Positions 1 to 7,074 are shown, counted from the stretch's first letter. The stretch: DNA of 33,376 nucleotides from Hymenobacter amundsenii (GCF_002204745.1 NZ_NIRR01000038.1:1-33376); one strand, 5' to 3'. The notes: generated by a model from the letters alone, not told the origin. Program-made: numbers and translations.

Positions 1-45
1 TCGGACCAGTTCGCGTACACCGTCATGGCGCAATACGCCCCGTAA
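1..45 (+). CDS. Possible 3' end of a gene entering from the left
   Basis: The first 14 codons of frame 1 read SDQFAYTVMAQYAP and end in TAA at 43-45. This may be the C-terminus of a plus-strand gene that begins outside the window. It is too short to assign to a family and could be chance. No terminator follows directly. Confidence 0.2.
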   Translation, partial: SDQFAYTVMAQYAP

Positions 46-431
46 AAGAAATGAGCCGCCACGAGTACCGAAGGTGCCTCAAGGCAAATGCTCTTTCAAC
101 TGAACTCCTGATAGCTACCTAGCACCAAGTGCCAAAGGGCTGTTTCAGGACCTGACGAGTTTAAGAAACTCGTCTACGAATCAAAGTTTACGAAACGCGC
201 CAAGGGGATGAGTTTCGTAAACTCTTCAGCAGGTATTTGGGTGCAGCGCGAGGTGAAGGGTAGTTAGGCCCAGCACCAGGAAGTGAAGCGCTTTTACGGA
301 CTGGTAAAGGAGCTCAACCCGCAGCAGGAGCAGGAAGCGCAGCGCCAGGTGGCCCAGCAGCGCATCCACCAGGCCGGGCAGCAGCACAGCCGCAGCGGTG
401 GAATAGGTATGTGAAGGCTTGTCAATAGAAG
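46..431. other. Gene-free left region with repeat and possible coding remnant
   Basis: No complete gene is seen here. The stretch holds the left copy of the 68-bp triple-hairpin repeat (157-224), preceded by a short GCAC/GTGC hairpin near 120-131. From 268 to about 414 the plus strand stays open and reads a glutamine-rich, helical peptide (…EVKRFYGLVKEL…QEAQRQVAQQ…) ending in TGA. It has no start codon of its own and follows a TAG at 265-267, so it may be the tail of a decayed gene. I cannot name the family. Confidence 0.4.
157..224 (+). repeat. Inverted 68-bp triple-hairpin repeat, left copy
   Basis: This copy matches the reverse complement of 3179-3246 at 61 of 68 positions by hand alignment. 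The unit contains three short palindromes of the form GTTT-nnn-AAAC (for example GTTTCGTAAAC). The two copies face each other around about 2.95 kb that holds the PQQ lipoprotein, a small anchored protein and the MazEF pair. They could be recombination or mobility boundaries, or hairpin transcription barriers; the sequence does not decide between these. Confidence 0.8.
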
Positions 432-1502
432 CTATTCCTTCAAACTCCATAGCTCGTTGCCTCCGGTAGGAATGTAGAGCTTATTGTTTGCCACGAGCGG
501 GTCCGATATACCATAATTAAAAGACTCCTTGAAAAGGAGCTTGCCCGTCTGGCTATCTAGGCAGTACAGATTGCGAGCCGTGGTACCGAAATAGATGCCC
601 TGCTGGAAGCGACAAAATTGCGTAGCTACCTCTTCCTCAGGTTGTAATTTGGTAGCCCACAAAATTCTTCCCGTGCCAGTGCTCAGGCAAACTACTTGCT
701 CATCATAGGTAGCGACGATAACCTGATGGTCTTGCACGAGCGGTTGGTACAGCGCCTCGCACTTCAAGGCAGCACTCCAGATTTCTTTGCCGTTCGTGTA
801 GTCGAGTAATTTAACCCGTCCACCCTTGTAATACCTATCGTTGCATACCACCAGCCCCTCGGGCGAAGCGACGGGGTCCGAACTAGCATAGTCCGGATAA
901 CTAGTGGCCCAATCTATCTTGCCTGTCCTGCTATCTACTGCCAACAAGCTGTCTGACAGTCCCCACATGCCTACGTAAAGCTTGTTTGCTCGTAACAAGG
1001 GCTGGTTAGTTGATAAGCTTACGGCGGGTTGCGGCAAGTGCCAAACGGTTTCGCCAGTACGCGCCTTTACTGCCCATAAGCCATCAGCACGAACTGGGAT
1101 GTAAAGGATGCTATCTCGTTCAACTAGGGCATTCTTAACGCGGCCAGCCGTCTTCCGCTTCCAAACCAGATTGCCTGAGGAATCTAGGCAGTACACGTTT
1201 AAGTCAAAGCTGGAGAAGTAGATTTTATTCCCGGAAATAACGGGTGGATAGTAGGGGTCATCCCCCGTTTTAAAGGCTAGCTTGAGTTTGCCATCGGCTA
1301 GATTAGCGGCGCAGAATGCGTTATTGAAGCTCCCAAAATAGAGCAGACTATCCTTTAAAAGGAGCGAAGAAGTTACCCAATCGAGGCTGGGGTTTCGCCA
1401 GAGCAGCTTCACATGCTGACGGTCGTCATCGACTGGCTTGCGGTTGGTAGAGCATGCTGCTAACAGGACTACTAAACATATAAGTGTTGTCTTCCTAGTC
1501 AT
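432..1502 (-). CDS. PQQ-binding-like beta-propeller lipoprotein
   Basis: A 356-aa protein. It starts MTRKTTLICLVVLLAACS, a lipoprotein signal peptide with lipobox LAAC, so it is probably anchored to the cell envelope. The body is built of repeated blades with the PQQ-propeller signature, a G-x-x-x-W pattern: SGNLVWKRK, TGETVWHLP, TGKIDWATS, NGKEIWSAA, TGRILWATK, SGKLLF-like variants and a final GGNELWSLKE. About seven blades fit the length. Propellers of this class often act as scaffolds (BamB-like) or read-out domains; PQQ binding itself is not shown. The gene is transcribed away from 1715-2254 and is AT-richer than genes after 6 kb. It lies inside the segment bounded by inverted repeats, which suggests acquisition. 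The propeller fold is secure; the function is unknown. Confidence 0.85.
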   Translation of the reverse strand: MTRKTTLICLVVLLAACSTNRKPVDDDRQHVKLLWRNPSLDWVTSSLLLKDSLLYFGSFNNAFCAANLADGKLKLAFKTGDDPYYPPVISGNKIYFSSFDLNVYCLDSSGNLVWKRKTAGRVKNALVERDSILYIPVRADGLWAVKARTGETVWHLPQPAVSLSTNQPLLRANKLYVGMWGLSDSLLAVDSRTGKIDWATSYPDYASSDPVASPEGLVVCNDRYYKGGRVKLLDYTNGKEIWSAALKCEALYQPLVQDHQVIVATYDEQVVCLSTGTGRILWATKLQPEEEVATQFCRFQQGIYFGTTARNLYCLDSQTGKLLFKESFNYGISDPLVANNKLYIPTGGNELWSLKE

Positions 1503-1714
1503 AGTCGGGTGTCCTTTGGCGGAGGTTATGCCTCAGCAAAGTACCACGTTCAGCCGACAGGGGCCGTGGGGGCAAAAACCACCACTTTTCCAAGGTGACG
1601 CGTATAACTCGCATTATGATAAGCGACTTTGACAAGAATTGATGGGGTTTGCAAAGAGATTGTTATTCTTGTAAAAATATAATTAATCTAGTAGGGTGTT
1701 GCATCTGTTTTACG

Positions 1715-2254
1715 ATGACTTCAAGTAGAAAAAAATGGTTGGTGGTGCTCGTCGTACTCTTAGCAGGTTTAGCCGGAGTGGGGTACCAGTTCTTAGCCTC
1801 GCTGAATCCAATAGAAGGTATGAGAGCCTATACGACTAGCTCCAAGCAGTCAAAAGCCATGGGCGTGTTCGACCGATATGTACAAGTCAAGCCTCAGTCC
1901 CTGCGCCATGATTCGCTGTATTCGCTCCGCATAGAAGAAGCATATCTAGAGAAGTATTGGGTGTGTGACGAGGGGTGTATTAGCGCAAATGAAATAAACT
2001 CTGTAGGTAGCAAAACGCTCATCGTCAGGCTGCAACGGAGCTCAGATGCGACGGGCTTACAAGACACCTACTTTATTCGGCAGCAACATGGTGCAAATAA
2101 AAGCGCTTTACATTTGGGTCAGGATGGGGTCTTACTCGACTATATCAATGCGGATTTATCCGGGTGTTATCCATCCTGGCCCCTTAAATATTACGTGTAT
2201 AAGGGGCGTTATGGTGCTGATGAAACACTGCTTGATAGCCTCACTGTTTATTGA
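1715..2254 (+). CDS. Small membrane-anchored hypothetical protein
   Basis: A 179-aa protein taken from ATG 1715 (MTSSRKKWLVVLVVLL…). The same frame stays open to a start at 1649, but the added 22 residues are cysteine-rich and unlike a coding start. Residues 8-25 form one hydrophobic segment after a basic stretch, so it is a signal anchor or uncleaved signal peptide with an extracytoplasmic domain. That domain has four cysteines (WVCDEGC and SGCYP regions plus neighbours), which could form disulphides. No family is recognised. Codon use is AT-rich like the adjacent propeller gene. A hairpin just after the stop is a likely terminator, which makes it a single-gene unit. Confidence 0.65.
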   Translation: MTSSRKKWLVVLVVLLAGLAGVGYQFLASLNPIEGMRAYTTSSKQSKAMGVFDRYVQVKPQSLRHDSLYSLRIEEAYLEKYWVCDEGCISANEINSVGSKTLIVRLQRSSDATGLQDTYFIRQQHGANKSALHLGQDGVLLDYINADLSGCYPSWPLKYYVYKGRYGADETLLDSLTVY

Positions 2255-2261
2255 GATATAG

Positions 2262-2288
2262 GGTACGATAAGGGCCCATTATCGTACC
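2262..2288 (+). terminator. Hairpin after the small anchored-protein gene
   Basis: GGTACGATAA and TTATCGTACC form a perfect 10-bp stem around a 7-nt loop, 7 nt after the stop codon at 2254. There is no clear T-run, but a CTAAAAAGG tail follows. It separates this gene from the MazEF operon. Confidence 0.6.
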
Positions 2289-2331
2289 TAAAAAGGCTGT
2301 TTTCCAGCGAATGAAACTAAGTACGACAAGT

Positions 2332-2359
2332 AAATGTACTTACATTGTACGTACATTTG
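2332..2359 (+). promoter_or_regulatory. Operator palindrome overlapping the mazEF -7 element
   Basis: The arms AAATGTAC (2332-2339) and GTACATTT (2351-2358) form an inverted repeat. The right arm overlaps TACATTTG (2352-2359), a perfect match to the Bacteroidota -7 consensus TAnnTTTG. The antitoxin ATG follows only 5 nt later, so the transcript is probably leaderless or nearly so. AbrB-type antitoxins usually repress their own operon by binding such palindromes, so autoregulation is inferred. Confidence 0.6.
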
Positions 2360-2364
2360 CTTCT

Positions 2365-2625
2365 ATGAACACGCGCCTGATTCGGGTCGGCAATTCCCAG
2401 GGGATTGTGCTGCCCAAGAAGTTACTGCAGCAATATCAGCTTTCCGGCGAGGTTGACCTGCAGCCTACGCCCGAGGGGCTGCTGATCACGCCTGTCAGCA
2501 AGCCCCGTCGCCAAGGCTGGGGCGAGCGCTTTCAGCAGGCTATTGCCCAGGGCCAGGACCCAGAGGGGGAGCTGCTGGAGGGATTTTCGGATGAAACGTT
2601 TGAGGAAACCGAATGGCAGTGGTAG
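2365..2625 (+). CDS. mazE: AbrB/MazE-family antitoxin
   Basis: An 86-aa protein from ATG 2365 (MNTRLIRVGNSQGIVLPKK). The N-terminal 45 residues form a swapped-hairpin AbrB/MazE DNA-binding domain, with the typical RVGNSQGIVLPK motif and a short strand ending GLLITPV. The C-terminal 40 residues are acidic (EGELLEGFSDETFEETEW) and fit the flexible tail that wraps the MazF toxin. An upstream start at 2311 is possible but would place the operator palindrome inside the coding region. The 3' end overlaps the toxin gene by 13 bp, implying translational coupling. The role is toxin neutralisation and operon autorepression. Confidence 0.88.
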   Translation: MNTRLIRVGNSQGIVLPKKLLQQYQLSGEVDLQPTPEGLLITPVSKPRRQGWGERFQQAIAQGQDPEGELLEGFSDETFEETEWQW

Positions 2626-2945
2626 CCGTGCAGCGCTTCGAGGTGTGGCTCGTCAACCTCGACCCAACCCAGGGCAGCGAAATTAACAAGACCCGCCCCT
2701 GCGTGGTGCTCTCCCCCGATGAGATGAACCGCTACCTGCGCACGGTCACCATTGCGGCCCTGACCAGCACCCGGCGCGATTACCCTTCCCGGGTGGATTG
2801 CTCCTTCCAGGGCAAAGAGGGACAGGTAGCACTTGATCATATCCGGTCGGTGGACAAAACCCGCCTGGTCCGTCGGCTGGGTATGCTGTCCAAAAGCACG
2901 GCACAAGCCGTATGTGAGCGGCTACAGGAAATGTTTCAGTATTGA
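2613..2945 (+). CDS. mazF: MazF/PemK-family endoribonuclease toxin
   Basis: A 110-aa protein of typical MazF length. It carries the family signatures: FEVWLVNLDPTQGSEINKTRPCVVLS near the start (the RG/QGSE and K-TRPC segments line the RNA active site), VTIAALTSTRR in the middle, and VALDHIRSVDKTRL toward the end. Members cleave mRNA at short sequences when the antitoxin is degraded. The gene overlaps the antitoxin by 13 bp and is followed 10 bp later by a very strong hairpin. It lies within the segment flanked by inverted hairpin repeats, where it could act as an addiction module. The target sequence cannot be told from the DNA. Confidence 0.92.
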   Translation: MAVVAVQRFEVWLVNLDPTQGSEINKTRPCVVLSPDEMNRYLRTVTIAALTSTRRDYPSRVDCSFQGKEGQVALDHIRSVDKTRLVRRLGMLSKSTAQAVCERLQEMFQY

Positions 2946-2955
2946 CGCCCCCTTC

Positions 2956-3000
2956 GTAAACCCAACCGCCCGCTGCTTACAGCGGGCCGGTTGGGTTTAC
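2956..3000 (+). terminator. Strong hairpin after mazF
   Basis: GTAAACCCAACCG… pairs with …CGGTTGGGTTTAC, continuing through CCGCTG/CAGCGG. This makes a stem of about 20 bp with a single unpaired G and the loop CTTA. It begins 11 nt after the toxin stop. No T-run follows, so it may block transcription or degradation rather than be a classical intrinsic terminator. Confidence 0.7.
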
Positions 3001-3073
3001 GCCCAGTCATAGCGCGCACCATGACGCGGTTGATAGAGGCCTTCTTATAGCAGCGGGGGGATAAAATTACTTT

Positions 3074-3121
3074 AAGCCTTCCACAGCCTTCCACAGCCTT
3101 CCACAGCCTTCCACAGCCTTT
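3074..3121 (+). repeat. 10-bp tandem repeat
   Basis: The unit AGCCTTCCAC occurs four times in direct tandem and is followed by a partial AGCCTT. It is a simple minisatellite whose copy number may vary between strains. It sits about 60 bp from the right inverted-repeat copy. Confidence 0.9.
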
Positions 3122-3178
3122 GCGGTCATGCGGCTCCCAAAATCCTGTTCGCCTAGGCCCAGGAAAGCACCTGGGTTT

Positions 3179-3246
3179 GAGTTTACGAAACTCATCTCGT
3201 TTTCGAGTTTCGTAAACTTTGAATCGTAGACGGGTTTCTTAAACTC
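3179..3246 (-). repeat. Inverted 68-bp triple-hairpin repeat, right copy
   Basis: This is the reverse-complement partner of 157-224. It contains GAGTTTACGAAACTC, a perfect 6-bp stem with a 3-nt loop, followed by GTTTCGTAAAC and GTTTCTTAAAC. The three hairpins are spaced evenly enough to resemble a REP-like array. Confidence 0.8.
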
Positions 3247-3340
3247 TCCCGACCATGCAGTAGGCACCTAGCATCTGGTGCCGAGCTGCTGCTGGTCGTT
3301 CAGGTAAAGGAGCGTTGAAAGTGCACGTACGATGCACCTG

Positions 3341-4020
3341 TTAGCGCTTAATGGTGAAGCTGACCAGCTCCCAAGTCTGGTTGTTGGTGTACACGACCTT
3401 GCTCACGCCCACATAACGGCTGTAGTAGACATGCCGAATCCAGTTGCCTTTCGTGGAATCGACCTTGCTGCCGTAGTCTGGAATAAGGTGGACCGACTGC
3501 CGGAAGGTGCCCGCCGGGGTAACAACGGCCGCCGTGTCGACAAAGGCGAGGCGCTGGTGCACCTTCTGCCCTAAGCGAATCGGGTAGCCAAACGCTTCAG
3601 GTGGTGAATAGAGCGTGCCCACGCTCGACCCTTGATTCAGAACATGATAGCCCTCGCTATCCGATAAGGCGTCGGAAGCCAAGAATTCGGTGCCGGGCCC
3701 GTGCTCCCCGGAAAGAAGGTGCGGTTGGAGTGGGGCATACTCACCTGATAGGATTGCACGCAGGGAACCCGGTTGTCCCCGTCGCTGTACGCGGTGCTGT
3801 GCTGCTCGCGGGCAAAAGACACGCGCAAGGTATCGTAGACGGCCGGGGTGCTGCCTTTTAGGCGATACACCCACGTGCTCCCCTCAGGAAAGTACCAGTA
3901 ATCGAGAAATGCTTGCGGGGCGCGGCTGAGCTGCACGCACTCGCTGGGCTCTTTTTTGCAGGCCCCCAGCGCGCTGAAAAGCAGCAGGGCCATAGCCAAG
4001 GGCAGGTAATGTGTTTTCAT
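3341..4020 (-). pseudogene. Frameshifted lipoprotein gene
   Basis: The 5' part starts at ATG 4020 (MKTHYLPLAMALLLFSALGAC), a lipoprotein signal with lipobox LGAC, and runs to about 3710. The 3' part is in another frame and continues to the stop at 3341 (…GTEFLASDALSD…SFTIKR). Adding one G to the GGGG run (CCCC at 3706-3709 on the plus strand) would join them as …FFPGEHGPGTEFLAS…, giving one protein of about 226 aa. The family is not recognised; tryptophan- and tyrosine-rich strands (YWYFPEGSTWVYRL) suggest a beta-rich envelope protein. The break could be real decay, a phase-variable G run, or a sequencing indel. Confidence 0.75.
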
Positions 4021-4081
4021 GGGGCAGAACAGAGCAAAGGAGCGTGGGAAAGACTTGGTTAAGGTAGCATGGTGTATGCGA

Positions 4082-4125
4082 AAACGGTCCGAAGGTAAAC
4101 GCACCTTTTGAGAAAAGGAGCGTTT
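4082..4125 (+). repeat. Dispersed intergenic repeat, copy R1
   Basis: A near-consensus copy with the full 5' core AAACGGTCCGAAGGTAAACG and the 3' part AGAAAAGGAGCGTTT. AAACGC (4097-4102) and GCGTTT (4120-4125) can pair. It lies between two minus-strand genes. Confidence 0.85.
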
Positions 4126-4134
4126 AGGAAAGAG

Positions 4135-4575
4135 CTAAGAGTCGTTAGAAAACGTTACTTGCTCTCGGCTATCAGTAGCCAACACGGATAGCAGATGGTC
4201 GAGCAAACGCAGGAATGAAGCCCGCGCAAACAGCTGATTAAACCGATCGTAACTGACAACGTCCTTGTTGGCGCTTAAGACCGTCTGTTTCGTCTGCCGG
4301 AGTGCCTCCACCAAGGACTGCTGATTCAACCCCTGGGCCGCGCGGCAGATGTCGTCCGGCCACCACCCAAAGGCTTGAACCCCGCAACAAGCCGCGACGC
4401 ACGCCACTTCCAAGTTATTCCAAAAAACATCTAGGGGCGCCAACGCGCCCTGAGCAGTGTTGGCCGGGGTGTCCTGCGTATGCGAAAAGCAAAGAAGAGA
4501 GTCGCTAAACGGGTCGAAACCCAACAGGTCAATGTGGGCCTCTGGACCGATGGAAAGGATTGCTTGCGCAGTCAT
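4135..4575 (-). CDS. DUF6331-like hypothetical protein
   Basis: A 146-aa protein, probably cytoplasmic: no signal peptide or membrane segment is seen. The central segment FWNNLEVACVAACCGVQAF (about residues 51-69), followed by W-P-D-D-I, resembles the cysteine-containing core of DUF6331 proteins. The call rests on remembered family features, not a search. The C-terminal half is helical and polar. The function is unknown. The gene stands alone: its stop is 9 bp from repeat R1, and repeat R2 lies upstream of its start. Its neighbour 4684-5214 is another orphan DUF gene in the same direction. Confidence 0.6.
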   Translation of the reverse strand: MTAQAILSIGPEAHIDLLGFDPFSDSLLCFSHTQDTPANTAQGALAPLDVFWNNLEVACVAACCGVQAFGWWPDDICRAAQGLNQQSLVEALRQTKQTVLSANKDVVSYDRFNQLFARASFLRLLDHLLSVLATDSREQVTFSNDS

Positions 4576-4641
4576 ACAACTGGAAGGAATAAGTAATACA
4601 GGTTTGGAACGCGCCCAGCCTCGGTACTCCGCAGTTTACTA

Positions 4642-4686
4642 AAACAGTCCCAAGCTAAACGTGGCAATTCAGTCTAAGGAGGCTTA
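4642..4686 (+). repeat. Dispersed intergenic repeat, copy R2 (GTGGC variant)
   Basis: A diverged copy: AAACAGTCCCAAGCTAAACG followed by TGGCAATTCAGT. It shares the middle block AAACGTGGCnATTCAGT with copy R8, so the two define a subfamily. It ends at the 3' end of the DUF5063 gene (stop at 4684). Confidence 0.7.
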
Positions 4687-5214
4687 TTGATGAAGCCTTT
4701 TCAAGTAAAAGTGAATAGCTGACAAGGCGTTCACACAGTGATGGTCCCAGTGCGCGTCAAAATCAAACTTGAATTGCCACAACGCATTTTCCTGACAGTC
4801 TGGTTGGCCTAGGTGGAAGACCAAGAGAGCATAGCGGACGTCTTTGTATATATCACCTAAATCATCCAGTAGGTCGCCGCAAACCGACGTGTGCTCCACG
4901 TCGTCGATGGGGTCAAACACATGCCAGTAGTAGCGGGCTTCTCCCAACCGCTCAGCGATACTGGAAAGGATAGCCTGAAAAGTAGTGGCGGACAAGGTGT
5001 TGTCATAGTCCTGATTCGATTGCAGGTCAACCCATGGCAACGCAGATGCGGCATCATACAAGCGGACCAAATACCGACGAGTTGCCAGCAAAAAATCCTG
5101 TGGCAGACCGGGCTTCTGTTGCTCGATGAAGGTACAAAAGTCTACCGCCGCTTGGTAGTAGGCTGTAAACGTTGGGACCTTGAGAATCTCTTCAGTAGAC
5201 TGTTGGCGATCCAT
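4684..5214 (-). CDS. DUF5063 family protein
   Basis: A 176-aa soluble protein. The C-terminal half matches what I know of DUF5063: YYWHVFDPIDD (about residues 95-105), then a segment DLLDDLGDIYKDVRYALLVF, then ALWQFKFDFDAHWDHHCVNAL with the conserved HW and H, and a closing helix. The family is all-helical and its role is unknown. The gene is a single-gene unit between R2 and R3, running in the same direction as the DUF6331-like gene. No signal peptide is present. The family call is fairly secure; the function is not known. Confidence 0.8.
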   Translation of the reverse strand: MDRQQSTEEILKVPTFTAYYQAAVDFCTFIEQQKPGLPQDFLLATRRYLVRLYDAASALPWVDLQSNQDYDNTLSATTFQAILSSIAERLGEARYYWHVFDPIDDVEHTSVCGDLLDDLGDIYKDVRYALLVFHLGQPDCQENALWQFKFDFDAHWDHHCVNALSAIHFYLKRLHQ

Positions 5215-5230
5215 AATACTAGTTCACTTC

Positions 5231-5289
5231 AATGGTCCGAAGGTAAACGCTCTCCGTCTTTAAAAAACGAGCGTTTTTTAAAGACGGAG
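5231..5289 (+). repeat. Dispersed intergenic repeat, copy R3, with 17-bp perfect hairpin
   Basis: The core ATGGTCCGAAGGTAAACGCTC is followed by a perfect inverted repeat: arms 5252-5268 and 5273-5289 (CTCCGTCTTTAAAAAAC and its complement) around the loop GAGC. The ancestral pair AAACGCTC/GAGCGTTT can also form, so two alternative structures compete. The hairpin lies just downstream of the minus-strand gene ending at 5299 and probably ends its transcript. Confidence 0.85.
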
Positions 5290-5298
5290 TTGTTTTGT

Positions 5299-5778
5299 TT
5301 AGGCGTAGTGATCAAATAAGAAGAGGCCGACACTCGCGGCGGTCCATCCCCCGAGCCGTCGAGCGGTCAGCGAAAAGCCGTAATACGCAGCGGCATTCTT
5401 GTGGACGAGCCAGTAAGCGATGACGACATAGACAGCCAAAAGCCCAGCGGTGTACCCTGCTTCTGGGGTTCGGCCAACCAAAAGAGTGGTGTCCACCCAC
5501 AAGAGACGGTGGAGCACATTGAGCATCGAAACAATTAACGCGATGGCCAGCGCATGCCCCCCCCACCAGCGTTTGGCGAACGTGCCGGCCATGGCCACTA
5601 AACACACGAGTGCCAGTCCAACTTGGTGCGCCAGCCACATTGCGCCAGCCGGCGTGGGCAGTGCGTAGGGCCCCACCAACTCTTGATGCCCGAGATAGAA
5701 ATTTCGGACTATCAGGACAATGCCCACCGTAAACACGAGGGACAGCAGGCCCGCGACGCTTCTAATTAAGAGATTCAT
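5299..5778 (-). CDS. Four-helix membrane protein, hypothetical
   Basis: A 159-aa protein with four predicted hydrophobic helices: about residues 5-24, 45-66, 74-93 and 107-125, with a weaker one near 140-152. Basic residues flank the helices (FAKRWWGG, LTARRLGG). No catalytic motif is visible and no family is recognised. The stop is about 10 bp from the 17-bp hairpin of R3, so it likely forms a single-gene transcript. A divergent lipoprotein gene starts 150 bp upstream on the other strand. Confidence 0.7.
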   Translation of the reverse strand: MNLLIRSVAGLLSLVFTVGIVLIVRNFYLGHQELVGPYALPTPAGAMWLAHQVGLALVCLVAMAGTFAKRWWGGHALAIALIVSMLNVLHRLLWVDTTLLVGRTPEAGYTAGLLAVYVVIAYWLVHKNAAAYYGFSLTARRLGGWTAASVGLFLFDHYA

Positions 5779-5927
5779 GGAAGTGCAAGCATAAGGCGGC
5801 GGTTAAAAAGCACAATATTATACTGGCCCTGCTTATGCCACTGGTTCAGCCAAACGGTGGTGCCGTGATCGCGCTGTGTTAAATTGAAGAAGGCTAAGTT
5901 TGAACTCCCTATATTCTACAAGTCTCA

Positions 5928-6359
5928 ATGCTGCGAATGCGTACTGCGCTTGCCCTGGCAGCCCTATTGCCCTTTGGCTGCCGGCCCGGGAGGCCCCCTC
6001 TCTCCGCGACCGATTGCCTCGCCCTGCACGCATGGGATATCAGCCGGGCAAAAAGACAAACCCTCTTGACTGGGATGTATGCCCGAACAACGGTTCCCGC
6101 TCTTCGCACGCCCCGTCTTCTGCGCCGGTACTGCGTGTCGCCTGGCGTAGTCAACCAGCAGAAGTACGGGTTATACTTCGTCGATGACCTCTCCCACAAA
6201 GGGCCGATGTGCGTCATCAATGGCTCGCGTTCCTTGACGGTGGTTCAACTTGGTTTTACGGCTCACGACACACGTGATTCGGTGCGGAAAGTGGTAGCCC
6301 GGTACCAGTCGGAGATTTCCCCGGCCCTAGCGGATTCGATAGTTAATCAGTTTAAGTAA
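5928..6359 (+). CDS. Small lipoprotein, hypothetical
   Basis: A 143-aa protein beginning MLRMRTALALAALLPFGC; the second Met (5937) is an equally good start. The segment ends in a lipobox-like PFGC, so lipidation is likely. The mature part contains two cysteine residues (TDCLAL and RYCVSP) and a C-terminal amphipathic stretch, SVRKVVARYQSEISPALADS. No known domain is recognised. The stop codon TAA at 6357-6359 is the first three bases of repeat R4, and the converging gene on the other strand ends inside the same repeat. Confidence 0.65.
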   Translation: MLRMRTALALAALLPFGCRPGRPPLSATDCLALHAWDISRAKRQTLLTGMYARTTVPALRTPRLLRRYCVSPGVVNQQKYGLYFVDDLSHKGPMCVINGSRSLTVVQLGFTAHDTRDSVRKVVARYQSEISPALADSIVNQFK

Positions 6360-6417
6360 ACGGTCCGATTGTAAACGGGGCCCATTCAGAAAAAGGAGCG
6401 GTTTTAAGAACCGTTTT
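6357..6417 (+). repeat. Dispersed intergenic repeat, copy R4, at convergent gene ends
   Basis: TAAACGGTCCGATTGTAAAC, then GGGGCCCATTCAGAAAAAGG and AGCGG. Here the pairing arms are AAACGG (6373-6378) and CCGTTT (6411-6416), a compensated change from AAACGC/GCGTTT in R1. CGGTT/AACCG (6399-6413) followed by TTTT forms a terminator-like hairpin. The stops of both converging genes (6357-6359 plus, 6404-6406 minus) fall inside the repeat. Confidence 0.85.
6399..6417 (+). terminator. Terminator-like hairpin inside R4
   Basis: CGGTT pairs with AACCG around a TTAAG loop and is followed by TTTT. It is a short intrinsic-terminator shape 40 nt after the stop of the plus-strand lipoprotein gene. Confidence 0.45.
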
Positions 6418-6997
6418 GAGGATTGCGCGAGCTGTGCGCTGGACGAGCGGCCTGCACCTGGCTCGCAATTTCGGGAACGAGCTGGGCCCACGCGGCCGGG
6501 TTGTCCAGCCCCAACGGTTCGTAGAAGGACAAAAGCCACCGCACGTATTGGTCCAGGGCTTCCACGGCGGCCGCGGTCGGGCCGCGCACACCGGCCATGG
6601 CCAGCTCGTATTCGTCGTCCACTCCCGCCAGAAAGGAGCGTTCTGGTTCGGTAAAAGTCCCGTGCCATTGCAGCCAGTCCATGGTGCGGACCACCCGCTG
6701 CAGCGGCAGGTGCCCGGCCGTGTACTGTTGGTGCAGCAGTCCCAAGACGACCCGTCCCGATTCGGCGGGGCGCGGACTCCTAATGTATCCCTCCAGGGCC
6801 GCCACCACGTCGTTGCGGGTGCGATGCCCGGACAGGGCCAGGTCGAGCACGAACTCGGGCGGTTCCTGCTCGGCCAGCACACGAGCGTCCGCCCAGGCCA
6901 TCACGGCCTGCTGGTCCCACAGGCCGGTCACGAGGCCCATGCGGAACACCTCCAACAGGGCAACTACGTCGAGCGGGATGGGTGAGGAATTGGGCAT
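6404..6997 (-). CDS. Hypothetical helical protein
   Basis: A 197-aa soluble protein taken from ATG 6997 (MPNSSPIPLDVVALLEVF); an in-frame start at 7045 would add 16 residues. It is largely helical with many W, E and R residues (WDQQAVMAWADARVLAEQ, GRVVLGLLHQQYTAGHLP). No signal peptide or membrane span is present. No family is recognised. The last codons and the TAA lie inside repeat R4, so insertion or spread of the repeat may have set the C-terminus. Repeat R5 sits upstream of the start. Confidence 0.65.
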   Translation of the reverse strand: MPNSSPIPLDVVALLEVFRMGLVTGLWDQQAVMAWADARVLAEQEPPEFVLDLALSGHRTRNDVVAALEGYIRSPRPAESGRVVLGLLHQQYTAGHLPLQRVVRTMDWLQWHGTFTEPERSFLAGVDDEYELAMAGVRGPTAAAVEALDQYVRWLLSFYEPLGLDNPAAWAQLVPEIASQVQAARPAHSSRNPQNGS

Positions 6998-7074
6998 ACG
7001 GGAGAAAGCGCCACTGTTAGGAAGAAATGAAGCAGCGCGGTGCAACGATAAGGGTCTTCACATTCCCGTTCAGG

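Larger units (their letters stand above)
3001..3340. other. Gene-free stretch with tandem and inverted repeats
   Basis: No gene is supported. In order it holds a 10-bp tandem repeat (3074-3121), the right copy of the triple-hairpin repeat (3179-3246), a GGCACC/GGTGCC hairpin at about 3264-3283, and a fragment at 3297-3316 resembling the 3' half of the dispersed intergenic repeat (GTTCAGGTAAAGGAGCGTT). Confidence 0.6.

Noticed and set aside
1438..1632. 64-aa plus-strand frame
   Set aside because: It overlaps the lipoprotein signal region antisense and has no protein-like features; its 5' part is a shadow.
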